A stretch of DNA of 64,000 nucleotides from Listronotus oregonensis (GCA_019359885.1 JAHBCN010000515.1:62001-126000); one strand, 5' to 3'; shown: positions 26,520 to 39,689, counted from the first letter of the stretch. Numbers and translations are program-made. The notes: generated by a model not told the origin, from the sequence alone.

Positions 26520-27620
26520 AAGGCTGTTGATGCCGTTTTTTTTTTTAATTAAAAGTACTCTACCACTAAACTTCGTGGGATTTTGGTTGCGTGGGTAACC
26601 TGCGTATTTCTAAGCACTTACTCACGCCAGTTTTATGCATGTTAAACCTCTATTTAAATATGACCAACGGCAAGACTTTTATATTAATTTTAATAAAATA
26701 AATTAACTTCTAACAAAGATAAAAGATCTGGGGTAATTCGAATACGTCCAAGTGACTGGAAAGTATCTTAGAACTTCGATCTAAAATACTGCCAGCTGGG
26801 ATATTGCAGCAGATCCCCTATGTTATTACCTCCCGCTTGGCTCGGCGTCATTTTATTAGTATGCGGAATTGCGAGAGGTTTTTTATTCGCGTTGGTAGCT
26901 CTATACGGCTTACAGACACTATCTGTTTACTAAAGGGAGTAAATTTTTCCAGGGCTGTGTTATGCCGTAATATTTAAAAAGAAAAAACATATATTGGAAG
27001 GAGTGACATAACTCAAAAAACTTAGTTTTGAGAAAATGGCCAAAAAATTTGAGATTTTTAAGGTGTGAGCAGTAATTAAATATTTTTTTAAACAATTTTT
27101 TTACGTCAAAATGGTCAACCCTTCCTAAATTATTCCGATTTTATGCTAATTTTTTTATGAATAATTTTGGCTCATGTCACTCTTCCCGAAAATAATTTAA
27201 CACAAAGAGAGTTAGAGTTATGTCGCTTTTCTTCCTACATAATAACCAGAAGGTTAATTGATTAAAACATAGATATTATATATAGTCTCTGTCATATTTT
27301 ATCTATTTTTTGCATATAACACAAAAATAGCATTTATCTTTTGGCGTGTCATAATGACAATATTTTAAGAGTCATTTTAGAGTCGAAATGACACTATCCT
27401 AAAAAATATGCATCCCAAGCTTAAGCTTTTAATAATTACTAACCACAACTAACTTTTTTTAACTTTTGTAAATATATGACAAAGTACATATTAACAGGAA
27501 ATAATAATGAAAGTCACTTGAATCTAAGAGGCCGTGTGACAAGATGTGACAAGAGGAGACGGGGGGATTTAAGAAAACGAGACAGTTGCAGTTCATAAAA
27601 CAATTATTTCTTAATTTTTT
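26520..27620. other. Non-coding stretch, nothing firm
   Basis: A short inverted pair GTGACATAACTC (27003) and GAGTTATGTCGC (27214) hints at a small element, but the ends are not defined. Confidence 0.35.
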
Positions 27621-27629
27621 TTTGTTATT

Positions 27630-27790
27630 TTATTTTATGATTTTGTCACGATAGAAAGTTATTGGTATTAAGTGTGTACATATATTATGTATATTAATTA
27701 TTATTAAATATTTAAATATATATTTTATTATTACATCGAAAAAGGCTATTTATAGGGGAGAATGTATATTAAGGTTATAATTTTCCAACA
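27630..27790. repeat. Partial copy of the 54.5-kb MITE
   Basis: Sequence such as ttaagtgtgtacatatat and ttattattacatcgaaa followed by ggctatttatagggg matches the interior of the element at 54500-54769. The terminal part is not preserved here. Confidence 0.5.
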
Positions 27791-28189
27791 AAAAACTATT
27801 TGGTGTCCAACCTAAAATTAGTGTTTTCTTGAATTCATCTTCCATGGACTACCATTTTTTGCCTCCTAACGCTTTATATGTTTATAGCTAAAAGTTTTGT
27901 ATGCAGATTAAAATAAAAATAAAATTTATGATGATGAATTTGGAAGTACAACCAATAAAAAAATAAAAGCATTTTATGTTTTTACCACCAAAAACTTATT
28001 TTCTTTGTATTAATGTAATATTATATGTTTGTAATGTTTTATTAAAATGGCAAAAACAATGCCATAATGCCTATACTTGGACTGTTTATTATACGATACT
28101 ATAAATAAATCAAAGATCGACAACATTTCACAATCAGCGCGTGAGGTACAAACCGATAACAGCACACCTATCTTCAGGGCCGCCGCCAG

Positions 28190-28645
28190 AAAAAAATTTA
28201 GGGGGGTTCAAAAAGTTTTTACTTGAGTGTTGACAAGGGATGGTTCCAAGGGTAGTACCGGTCCAATTTTTATATGGCTTCTTTATCACTCTAGGACGAT
28301 AGTCTAAAAATTTCAGACCGGTATGAGAGTTGAATCGATTCATTATGAATTTTTTCAGCCCGCGGAGGTACTTGAGTGTTGACAAGGGATGGTTCCAAGG
28401 GTAGTACCGGTCCAATTATTTTTATATGGTTTCTTTATGACTCTAGGACGATCGTCTAAAAATTTCAGACCGGTATGAGAGTTGAATCGATTCATTATGA
28501 ATTTTTTCAGCCCGCGGAGGTACTTGAATGTTGACAAGGGATGGTTCCAAAGGTAGTACCGGTCCAATTATTTTTATATGGCTTCTTTATGACTCGAGGA
28601 CGATCGTTTAAAAATTTCAGACCGGTATGAGGGTTGGATTTTGAA
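28190..28645. repeat. Tandem repeat, three ~150-bp units
   Basis: Three head-to-tail units start near 28221, 28370 and 28522 (periods 149 and 152 bp). Each contains acttgagtgttgacaaggga, ggtagtaccggtccaatt and aaatttcagaccggtatgag. Identity is high, so the array is young or homogenised. Frames across it are repeats of the same non-protein-like peptide. Confidence 0.9.
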
Positions 28646-30003
28646 TCATCTTCGTACATTGTTATATGATTGGTTTTTAGATGAGTTTTTTTGCTGTTTT
28701 ACCGCCAATTTTGACTTCAGATTCGTGTTCAAAGGAAAAAAATACGCTAGAAAAGCTTAGTCCGATACCCAGTACACGCTACTTTTTCCTAGACGATATT
28801 GTAAAATATATGGATTGAGATGGGAATTGTTTTATTTTAGGTAATTTTTAAAACCTAGGTGGGTCGAGGGACCTCCCCTGACCCCCCTGCCGGCGGCCTT
28901 GCCTATCTTGGATATTTTTTCTCATTTATGATTATTTTTAGAATTTGCCGTTTTGTAGACGTAAAAATAATATAGATTCTTTAATATAAATAAAACTTCA
29001 AAAGCAGAACAAAGTGTGTAAAACGATTTTATCGCATATAAAAATTATTTTTAATACAAATGATAGTTATAATACAATAGGTATACGTTCTGGGCTTGCA
29101 ACTTTATTGCTATACGTTGTTACCCGTGTTAAACATAAGAATTCTAAAAAAATTAATAAAAGCTTTATTTTAAATTTATTAATAAAAAATAAAATGTGTG
29201 TTTTTCTTCAACTTGAAGTTCATATTTACATTTGTATTACGAAAAGGGAAAATAAGTTCGTTATTAGAATAATTTTTTTGTTTAGTTTCAATTAAATAAC
29301 ATTGAATATCCCATGCGGGACTTATACATTTTAATTTTTAAACACTAGGTAATGATAGACCACAGAGATAGGGGAGGATTCAAACTAAAGCGAGGTCGTT
29401 ACCCTATGCGATCGACTATCGACACAATGGCCATAGAGACGAAAAGACTGAAGTAGGAAATATTAATTTAAAAATTGGTTCAGAGCCCTTATATTTTTTG
29501 GTTAAGAAGTATTAATTTAAATAAATACTTTAAATATAATAAAAATTAATAATTTTCTTTATAAAATTTAAAACATATTTTTGCATATTTTAATTTTTCC
29601 GACTTACTAGTTCTAATTTGGTAGTGTTTTCACGCTACGTTTAATTTTTTTCAAGAAATAATTTTCAATTTTTTCTAGGGGTTATTAAGCCATTTTTTTA
29701 AAAGTTTAAAATATGTTGCCGAACCTATAAGGGTATATTAAAGGACCTAAAAGAAAGTGGACACGTCTAAACATACAGGGTAACACTAAATTAGTATTGT
29801 AAATTTTAACTGAACTTCAAAGAATAAGCAAAACATTTCCTATGAACATGGATCCGAAAATGCCTAATTCAGAAGGTACAGAATGATATAAAAAACATTG
29901 TTTTTTAGTAATCGGTATAAGCTCTTTTTTAAATTTTAAAACTTTCTCGTCTCTTTAATTTAGGTAGTACCCATCATGAGAATAAAAAAATCTTAAAATA
30001 TGT
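28646..30003. other. AT-rich stretch, nothing firm
   Basis: A pyrimidine-rich tail of a repeat ends near 28900. A 93-codon frame at 29014-29295 (+) is Lys/Ile/Asn-rich with no similarity I recognise. catacagggtaacactaaat near 29777 resembles a transposon terminus without a partner. Confidence 0.35.
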
Positions 30004-30446
30004 TTTACATTGTTTTTGCCTGGTTGATGTCAGTCGACGGTGACTGGATTTTTTACATTTTAAAGAAACTTCTGAAGCAACCCGAAGTATTTTAAAAAAT
30101 AGAATAGGAAGAGCATATTTTTATTGGTTCATTCAATAAAATAATCATTTTTTACCGTTTCTAATATATTCGATCATCATTATTCATTTAAAACCTCCAC
30201 TGTAACATTGACAGATATTTTTCATTCGGTTATCATGCAATAAAAGTAATTGCTCAAAAAAATCAATCACGATGATCCTATATGGCAAACACAAATGCAA
30301 AATAGTTGTTTATAGAATAGACAAATAAAAATGCTGTTCTTATTCTATTTTTTAAAATACTGCGAGTTGCTCCCGGAGTTTTTTTCAAAGCATGAAAAAT
30401 CTAGTCACCGTCGAGTGACATCGATTAAGCCAAGACAATATTGTAA
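30004..30446. repeat. Palindromic fold-back repeat
   Basis: Arms of about 215 bp are inverted around 30225, sharing GATGTCA, GTCGACGGTGACT-type, AGAATA, GAACAGCATTTTTAT-like and CGATCATC blocks. It is non-coding and probably a MITE; the exact ends are unclear. Confidence 0.65.
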
Positions 30447-30449
30447 GGT

Positions 30450-32300
30450 ATCATCTGTTTTTTCCAAACCACAGCACACTACACTTTAATATGGTCCAAG
30501 TTGCATATCATGGCCTACTGAAGCTTTTTTTTAAAAGCAAATGTCACATAGTCAAAAGGAGATTTTTAAGGGGAATCTGATAGCCAAGAAAAACATACAG
30601 GGTGGTATTTGAACAAAATTAATTTTAGTTACTGCCTTTTAAACCGGAAGTCGCAAAAGTAAATTATTAGGTTCTAAAAGAGGGCAACTATTTGCTACAG
30701 AAACCCTTTCAATTCTAGAGCGATATCTTTGTAAATAAGAAAGTAATCAGCTGTTACTGTCCACTGGGTCACCCAATATAAGAAATCGAGGGTCTTCAGC
30801 ATTTTCTTAAATTTGTTATCATCCGATTTAGCTTAACATCTACTAATTTTATAAGCCATTGTCCGGTTTAATATACATGTAAACATAAAAATAATAAAAT
30901 ATATGGTATAGTAATAGATGTTCACCTTTCTTTGTTACTTAATGGGGTTCTCTGGATTGATAGATTCAAAAAATCGATTTTTTTGCAAACATTATTTCCT
31001 TAATATGTCTAGAATATGGTGATTTTTCAAAATTCGAAGCCATTATAAAGTTAGAAGAAGCAGGTGTTCGGACCGCTGAACGCTGAGGGGCTGACCCTAT
31101 TGTGTCCTGTCGGCTTGATACCTGAGACCCTTCATACAAAAGATGCTTATACAAGTACAGACAAGTTTAAACAAGTTAAGGAAAAAAATAAAGTAGTTAT
31201 TTACATTTTGAAATTTATTTTTTTTTCCATCATATGACGAGAACGGCTTGGCGGATTCACTTTAAATTTATATTAATTAAATTTTCAAAATTTTCTTTTC
31301 ATAATAGTCCATTCCGTGTATTTAAGCTTACATAATATTTAAACGCAGGTTTTTTTTTAGTTTCAGATAAGCCAATTAGCTGATTTCATGGAGGGAGTGA
31401 CCGTTCATTTTTTCGAGGCAGCTATCTTCAGAGCACTATTACTTTGGTTTTAATGAATATTTGTTGCTAAAAATGTATATGTATACTTTTGAAACACTTA
31501 TAAATAAATGATTAAAACCCCAAAGTTCTATCTCTTTTGGTCCTCACAAAAAAATTTCCTAAAAATTGATAAAAATTAGACCGTTAAACTAAAGAACCCC
31601 CTTAAGTATATTGAATTTAGTACTCCGTAGTCTCGAAGGAATAAAATGTACTAATTTTTTTATTTTATACTTTTCTTAAATAATACTTTTTATTATGTTT
31701 CCAAATTGTAAAACAATGTACCAATAAAAAAACAGTCAATGATCACAATATATACAAAAACATATTATTCTTTAATTTAAAATTTAACTCCTGTCAGTAC
31801 GGTCCTGATTATATGGCAGCTGAGCACATGGACCCTCAAAGCAACGCGTGCATTCAGAGACAATTCGGATCTTATTGCGTCGGGACGCCTATAACGGCGG
31901 GATGACGGCGGTGAGGCGGCGCCCTACACGATAGATAATAATGGATAATACGCCCACCGGACCTAAGGGAAAATCACTGGATTGAAGTGATGTATTCGAG
32001 ACTCATTTGATTAATGAAAATATGTTTGGCTTTTGCGTAGATAAAAATCTAAAAGAAATAGACCGTTACAATCCTTATTTGCCAAATATGCCAGAAATAA
32101 TTCTAACATAACCTTATTACTGTCATTTGTCTATTTAACTTATAAAAGAAATATGGTTAGGACTTTCAGCAGTAACATATTATTTGTTTTTACTTTCAAT
32201 ATAGTCCAGTAACATGAAAGTAACCAAAGCTGTAAATAAATCTGTACAGTTTTCTTTTAAAAAGTTTTAAAACAAAATTTAAATTCCTTTTATTATTGAT
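30450..32300. other. Non-coding stretch with one GC-richer block
   Basis: Mostly AT-rich. A block at about 31855-31960 is notably GC-rich (cggcgggatgacggcggtga) in otherwise AT-rich DNA. I cannot match it to rRNA, snRNA or a protein. Confidence 0.4.
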
Positions 32301-35300
32301 CAGAAAATATTTTTTACAGCTAAATTTATTTTGCGCCTTGGGCTTGAAGCCGGCCGACTAAAGATCTTACGGTCCGGTGGGAGTAAAGTAGGTAGTTAAA
32401 GTTATCAACATTTTTTTAAACATAGATAAAGGGCTCCCAGTTTTTTAAGAAAAGAAAAAAATTTAAATACCCAAAACAGGTGGGTGATTTTTACCCATAA
32501 AAAAAATATCAATCTTTTTTAAAATAATTCCCCTAATATTAGGTTTATTCAAATTTTTTATTGGTTGTTTTGGTAAAGAAAAACCCAGGGATTCGTTTTT
32601 TTTTTGATTTTACATTCAAAACTTCATTTTTTTTTAAACATTTTTAGCAACAAAAAATTGCGGATCCTTTGTTCTTTATTAAATTTGAAAATAAAAGTCC
32701 CTTCCCCAAAAAAAAAAATCAAACTAGGGTTTGTTAAATATTTTTAAACGGAATATAAAATTTCCCTATATAAAGAGAGGGTAGAAGCTATTCTTTGACA
32801 TGTCTGAATCTGTTTGGGACAATGTTCAAATTTTTGTAATAATTTTGTTATTATTGAAGGTTGTTTTTATATAAAACCCCAAAAACTAACAACAACAATT
32901 TTCCAAACTATGATCTAGTTCGGTTTTTCCCGGTTAGGTTTTCTCGTTAATGTATTTTTTATTATAAATGCGCCGCTCTGGTCGGTCTTGATTAGTGCTG
33001 GTTAGTTAAGCGGCTTTTTAAATTTTATTTGGGCTGCTGGAAATTCAAATTTTTGATTAATAAAAATATCTATGTAACGTAAAGTTTTTATTAAAAATTA
33101 ATAATTTTCCTTTAGCACACTGTAAACGTCTTAAAGCGATGTGATTTTATTATGTAAATAATTGTTAAAATAAAATTTTCAAATAATAAATTTTTAAATT
33201 TTTATTCCTTTTTGGGTGCTCATCATCCTTTTGCCCTTAAATAATATACTTAATAATATTTTACATTTAAATTTTAAAAATCATCCAATTCTTGGTGATT
33301 TTACAAAAATGTTTATGTAAGTAGTTATTTAGCCTTCATTAATGGTATTTTGAAAAATTAATCCATTTCCCCCTTTAAAAAATCTTTAAATGATTAGGAA
33401 CAAAATTTTTCCCTTTTAATTTTTTTTAGTTCCTTCCCCAAAGTACATGTTGGAAATTAATTTGGGTTGAAAAAAGCCTTGCAATATTATGGCAGCAGCT
33501 CTTAAAAAAGGGTTTAAATTTTGGACATTTTTGGGAAGAAAAAGATCTTCTGAACTTCATTTTTACCATTTTTCAGAAAGGTGAATTGTCGAACTATTTT
33601 CGTGTGGTTCGGAAACAATTTTTTCTATTTTGTGCGTTTTAGTTTCTTTCAAAGTTTTATTGTTAAAACCCATTTATGATTTTATAAATTTTTTAAAACA
33701 TAATTTGATATCATATTAATGATTTCCATTCCTGGCAGCTTTATTCCGGATGGGTAGCTTTTTACCAAAGATTCATTTACTTTTAAAAAAATAAATACCT
33801 AAAAGGTTTATAAGGATAAAATTGATTTTATTTTGTTTCAGTACAAAATAAAAACCAATTAAAGATTTTCCCTTTCTATAAAAATTTAATAATAAAAATT
33901 ACTTTTTTTTTACGTTTTTTTTATATAACTTTTCTTCTTTTTATTTTTTCTTTCCCCAAAAAACTTTTTTTTTTAAAATTTAAAAATATCATTTAAATTA
34001 GTTCAAAAAATTTTAAGGACCGGACCCCCCCAAATCCGTTCAAATTAATTAAAAGTTTTGAGAATCTTTGGGTTTACCGTCTTTTATGTTTTTTTATTTT
34101 AATTTGAATTAAATATCACCCTTTTCGAAGAATTTTTCTTTTTTTTCTCCTTTTTCGCTAATAGTAATATTTCAACCCTTTTTATTCCCGTCAGCGTTTC
34201 TCAGCCTTTTTGGCCCGGACCCCAAAATATGGTCCCTTTTTAATAAGTAAATTTTTTTTGCGGATCATTGTCGGACTAATAAAATTCTCCACCCGGGCCG
34301 CCCAACCCTGGTGGTCGCCCAAACAGTTATAATAGCTGTTCTGGTCTTTGTAAAACAGATTTGTATCCATCATACACAATTTTCTTCAAAAAATTCCTTT
34401 TGTTTTTTAAATTTATTCCACAACACCTCTATAAGCCACTCTACTAATGTGTCCCAACTGCACCTTTTCATGCGCTTTTTGGGTCCCATAATACTTTTTC
34501 GTCTGAAAAAATCGCTGTTTTTCCACGATACGCTCAGGGGAAAAATCCCAAAACTTTAATTTTGGCTATATTTTCTTCCCTTTTCAAAATTTAAAAAATT
34601 TTTAAAAAAAAAGTTTATCAATTATAATTCAATACCCAAAAAAATTTATTTTTGTTTACACAGTTTTAAGGGGAAAGAGTGCAATTTATTTAACATAAGG
34701 TTAAAAAAGCGCTACAGGGGTGGGCTTTAATTTGACCTAAAAATTTCTTTTTCTTTGATAAATTTTTAAAATTATTGTTTGGAAAAAAAAAAAAAAATCA
34801 ATTTTTTTTTGTTAAAAAAATCTTTTTTTTAATTTAAAAAGTTCGAGACAAAAAAAATGTCGTAAAAAAAACGATTTCATGTGCCCCCCCGTGACATACT
34901 CAAAAGAAACCTGGTTTGATCTGGTTCCCCAAAAAAAAAAACGATTTTGATTTTTTAATCGCTCCACAAAATTTTTGGGAAAATTTAGGTCTTGGGAGTT
35001 CTTCGAGCAGGAAAAGTTTATCAACATTAAAAAGGTGGGGGAAAGGGGCGAAAGGGGCCCCCGAAAAATGGTTTTTCCCCCTATCTCCAAAATATTAGAA
35101 ATGAAGGAATTTGAAAAAAAATAAGAAGGGTGCCAAAAAATCTACAAAAATGCCCCTATAATTTTTCGAAAAATCGATGGTTGAGATCGGGACCTCAAAT
35201 CCCTCATTTTAGCTGTCGCTTTTTTCCCCCTTTAGAATGCCAATCTTTATAAGTTCATAAAAGGGGGGGCGGAGGGAATTTGGGTTTCCTTTTACTATTA

Positions 35301-37700
35301 AATGTACATTTTTAATCATTCAAACTTAAATTCGAAATGTAAAACCGTACCTATCTTTGCATATGGGTTTGGGTCCATTCTGATTTTCTAAATATTGAAA
35401 AGCGTTAAAGTTTTTTAAATATTTTGAGATATCTCATTAATTAATTGATTTTTTTTAAAAAAATGGTTTGTTAAGTTATTTTTTTTTAAAATGAGCCCCT
35501 AGTAAGTGTTAAAGTCCCAAAAAATTTTCCCTTTTCCCAAACCCTTTTCTTGCGTTTTAAAAAAAAATTTTTTTATCTCATTTTTAGAAAAAAACTACTA
35601 CCATCTATCAGGTGTCACCCCAAAATAGTTTCCAAAATCTCCAAAAATATCAATATGAAATTTTGTTTAGACAAAAAATAAAGATCTCAAATCAAAAAAT
35701 GATCTCTTTTTTTTAAACACCAATTTTTTTCCATTAAAGCTTAAAAAATAAAAATTCCATATCATTCACACTGGATAGATCCCGGAAACGTTCATGCAGA
35801 TGGCAAAACAATTTTTTTAAAAAACAAAAAAAGATTGTGAAATTTTCGGGATCATTGAACCGTTTAAAGGGTCTCTATAAAGAAATATTAAAAAATTTTT
35901 TTTAAAATATTAATAAATTAATAATCCCTCAAAATTTGAAAAATCTTTGAAGCTTTTCAAAAATTTAATCAGAAATCACTCAAAAGGGGAATTTTGGGTT
36001 TTCCATTCCGAAAAACTGAATGAAAAAGATTTTTTCGGTAAGGGAAACCCAAATTGTCGCCCGCAAAGTAATCATGAAAGGCGCTTTCCCTAATCCGGCG
36101 GCTAAAATGGGGGGATTTTTGGGGCCCCGTTCTCGAAAACTATCGTTTTTCTAAAAAAATAGGACCATTTTTGTTTTTTTCTGAAATCTTAAATTACCTT
36201 TAATGTTGATAAACTTTTTTCTCAAAAACTCCAAAGGGAACATAAAAATTTTTGGGGGCCCTTTTTCATCATTGCCCAGCGCAAGCGCAGTCAAATTTAA
36301 AAAAAGCCAATTCAAAAGGTTTCGTACTGTTTGACCCCAATGGCTGGGAATGCATTTAAACTCCCAATTAAATCATTTCGGGAAAAAATCAAAAATTTAA
36401 ATCATGTTTATAATTCGTTGAAAAAAATTCCTATAATTAAAGTGGGTTAAAATTCATGGATCTTAAGGAAAAAAGTGACTAATTGAGAGGTTGGCATCAT
36501 TACCTTTACTATAAAAAAGTATCTATATTTTATTCTAATTAGACCTACCACATATATAATTGTTATTTTATGGTTTTTGGGGCGCTGATCAGAATCTAAT
36601 GGGTTTTTGGGAACCTCTGGTTTTTTAGTTATAGGGGCCCCCCCAAGTGGACTAACGAAAATAACATTTTCCTTTCCTCTTTTTTAAAACTAATTACCAA
36701 AAATGAACTACATTGGCCAATATTAAACAACACTATAATTTACAAAGTTTATTGCTTTTTTTTTTAAAACACCTCAAATAAATCCAGTTTTTATTTGCAA
36801 CTTAATTTTAATTAAAAGGGTTTTACATCATATCTTTTACAAGGTACAGAAAATGGTTTTTTTATTTATTACTTAAGGGGGCAAATTTGAAATTTTTAAT
36901 GTTTTGTTTAATATAAGTCCTATTATTTTAAATTTTGTTTTGGTATGGGTTTTTAAGAAGGGGGAATTTTGGGGGGGCCTTTAACTCAAAAAAGAAGGTC
37001 GGAAAGAAAAAATTTTTTTTCGCCAATTCAAAATTCCCCCAAAATATCCCCAAATTTGAAAAAAGGCGTGTTTTCCGTAAGTTTTCACCATATTTTAAAT
37101 TTATTGTATTTAATGTTTTTTAGCGTATCACTCTTTTCATACTCCATAACAACACCCTTTCGTTCCTTTCTTTTGATCCCATTATAATAATCATTAAAAA
37201 AAACCTTTTTTTATAATTAAGGCCTTTTCTTATTTTCAAAAAATTTTTCCCCTTTTAAAAAAAACTCTTTATTTTTTTTTTAATTTGTTTCACCTTTTAA
37301 CATCTTGTTTACAAGCAATTTTTTTTAAAAAAAAATCTTTAAAATTCCACCACCAAAAAAATGTTTATGAAAGGGCTTTTTAACCAAGAAAAATCTTGGG
37401 TTATTAACTTTTTTGGACTTTACTTCATTTTCATTAATGGATTCGTTTACTGATACGTGTAACGTAGCATTTATAAGTGATGTAAACATATATGTATTTA
37501 CTGCAAAAAAACATTAAGTTTTTTGTTTAGTCATTCCGAAAAAAAGTTAAAATTATTACTAAAAAGCGTTTATTCTCTTATTGCGATTTTTAAACTATAT
37601 TTTTCTTTTTTTGAGGTTTATTTATGTAATATTTCAATTAACATATCTCTGACAGGGAATGATTATACAAAATTATTGTTGTAAAAACAAACTTAAAAAG
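32300..37700. other. Homopolymer-rich, error-like block
   Basis: Runs of five to eight A, T, C or G are much denser than elsewhere, and recognisable repeats appear with many small gains and losses of bases. Examples are the 17.3-kb repeat near 35000-35460 and 35990-36260, and the fold-back arm of 25.8 kb near 32970-33030. No open frame is protein-like. It may be decayed repeat DNA or poorly polished sequence. Annotation inside it is unreliable. Confidence 0.5.
34192..34330. mobile_element. hAT-type terminus (CAGCGTTTCTCAGCC)
   Basis: CAGCGTTTCTCAGCC followed by tttttggcccggacccc has the form of the inverted terminal repeat of vertebrate/insect hAT elements that begin CAGYGGTTCTCAACC. The reverse-strand codons to the right could belong to a decayed transposase, but no convincing frame is present and the opposite terminus was not found. 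Confidence 0.4.
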
Positions 37701-38069
37701 TCGTTTTTGTGACTATGAATGTGTGAAAATTCAATAACCATATAAAGATATAAAGAGGAGTACAGGCTCGGAAATAACTGAAAAGTTTTTAGCGTCAAGG
37801 GCCATTGAGGCTGTTAATAAATAGTTTTTTTTTAATAAAATAATTTTTACTAAACTACTTTTGCAATGATTGTTCGTAGGGACAATGCTTATTCGTTTTT
37901 GGTATTAGCAGTGTTTCAACGCGGCAAGCGCCTTGTATTTAATAAATAACTGGCAAAATAATTTAGCCATTTTTTACCTCAGAAATCTTAATTTATGATA
38001 TATCAAAAAGTGTTATGTCTTTTTTAAGAGTTTTTTGTTAACATTTTTATTATATTTATATCTTTCAAG

Positions 38070-38225
38070 CATTAAAATGAACAAGATTTTTGGTGCCCCA
38101 ACGCAATATTAATTAAAGAAGATTGCTAATATGAGCCAGATATAAAATTGGTACTGAGGTACCCGGTACCCCCACTCAGATTTAGTGAAAGCTAGAAAAC
38201 TTACCATCTTGGGCCATCTACAATG
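38070..38225 (-). mobile_element. LINE fragment (jockey/CR1-like)
   Basis: Nucleotide similarity to 19955-20200, e.g. aatgaacaagatttttggtg against aactggacaagatttttggc. It is too short and degenerate for a frame. A 64-codon open frame beginning at 38223 (+) is not recognised. Confidence 0.45.
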
Positions 38226-38941
38226 GCAGATATACCTCTAATAAAAAGGGACTTGGTAATCCAAGCGCAAAGCTTTGGTGAAGGACCACATAAAGTGAAG
38301 TTTGTTAGAAAACGCATCATGCTAGACCTGGTAAAAGGTAAAAGCGACATTTCAATTATTCAAAAATACATTCTTCTACACATAAGAATATTTAGAAACC
38401 ACGCTAACCAATGGTGATTAAATAAATAATTAATAGAAACTTTTAGGAATTTTATTTAAATTCAAATTTTATTTTATTTGAAAAATTTCTAAGAATGGAC
38501 GACCTCACTGTGAAACCTCCGTTTGCCGCCTTGCTTTTAGGAAATAACCATACTTCTAGAAAGGCAGGGCTTTCTGGGATTCAGAATTCTCGCAGTTTAC
38601 AGATTAAAATCACAGGAGGGAAACCTGGGGCTAAATTATGTCGTGAATAGGATTTTAACGAAGCAGGCGTACAAAACGAAGAATCCGTTCGTAAAACCAG
38701 AAATAATAAATGATACTAAAGTAAAAATAAACAACAATACATTAAAATCATCACAAATCTAATCAAATCCATTTATTTTAATTATTATGGATTATTACAG
38801 TTTAATTGCTATAAGTGGACCACCATTGTTTTTTTTTAAATACATACCTACAGAATTTGTTGTTTTAGCTTCTTTTCTATAAAATTATATTATAAATATG
38901 CTACACCAGTACTAGTCTAATGATAATCAAGCTAACATATA

Positions 38942-39682
38942 CAGGATTCCCCATAATAGACTACCTATTTTGATATTGAAATAAATTCTACATGAGATAA
39001 GGCGGTACGTTTTTTGTTTTATAATTATCTTTTACGGCCTTTAGGATTTGAATCAACATATTTTTAATCGAGTAGGCACCTATCACAAAGCTAGGAAAAA
39101 TGGATTTTTGTAAAAGGTCATTTTTTTAGTAAAGCATCATTAGGTTTGAACACATAATTTAATGTTTAGTTTTTATTCTCATAGATTATTCAGTTCAACA
39201 ACAAGTTTTTTGTGTGAAAACATAAAGAGCAACTTAATGGAAGAAGATGAAGCGACAGTACATACCGCTAAAAACTTTAAAAGAGTTCTGCGAGAAGTGT
39301 TTAATGGCCGACTCATCTCACTATTTGGGGATTTAAATTGGCTTTTAAGGTTCGCGGACCTAACTGCACCAGACTTTTTTCTGTGGGGCTATTTAAAGTC
39401 AAAGGTTATTGCAACTCGTCCAGAAAGCATCCAAGATCTTAAAGTCCAAATTCCTGAAGAGGACCAGTGAATAGATCAGGTTTTCTTGTCAAATCTTGAA
39501 AAGTGCATCGAAGTTAATGGCACTTACTGTAAAGACTTAATTTCTAAAAGTTTGGATAAGTCGTATGTTATAGTAAATCCCGAAGAGTGAATTGTAATTA
39601 AGTGTAATAAAATGTTAGTTTTATTAGGTTTTAACAATTTTACTGAGCAATTAAAATGGGTAGTCTATCATGGGGAACCCTG
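38942..39682 (+). mobile_element. Shortened Tc1/mariner-like element
   Basis: A 741-bp element flanked by TA with inverted ends of about 30 bp. The left end begins CAGGATTCCCCATAATAGAC; the right, inverted, begins CAGGGTTCCCCATGATAGAC. It encodes only the C-terminal half of a transposase, so it is an internally deleted, non-autonomous copy. Confidence 0.85.
39162..39590 (+). pseudogene. Tc1/mariner transposase C-terminal remnant
   Basis: The frame at 39162-39470 reads EEDEATVHTAKNFKRVLREV, then FNGRLISLFGDLNW, DLTAPDFFLWGYLKSKV and IATRPESIQDLKVQI. It continues past an in-frame stop with IDQVFLSNLEKCIEVNGTYC. In the family the first block follows the second catalytic Asp and PDLTxPDFFLWG carries the third. 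Here the usual QQDGA has become EEDEA, and the N-terminal DNA-binding domain and first catalytic Asp are missing. It is not functional. Confidence 0.85.
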
Positions 39683-39689
39683 TATATAA

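Noticed and set aside
28134..28567. Two similar minus frames (93 and 70 codons)
   Set aside because: Generated by the 150-bp tandem repeat; no protein-like features.
31855..31960. Possible rRNA fragment (cggcgggatgacgg)
   Set aside because: The resemblance to 28S is limited to a few bases and flanking sequence does not follow rRNA.
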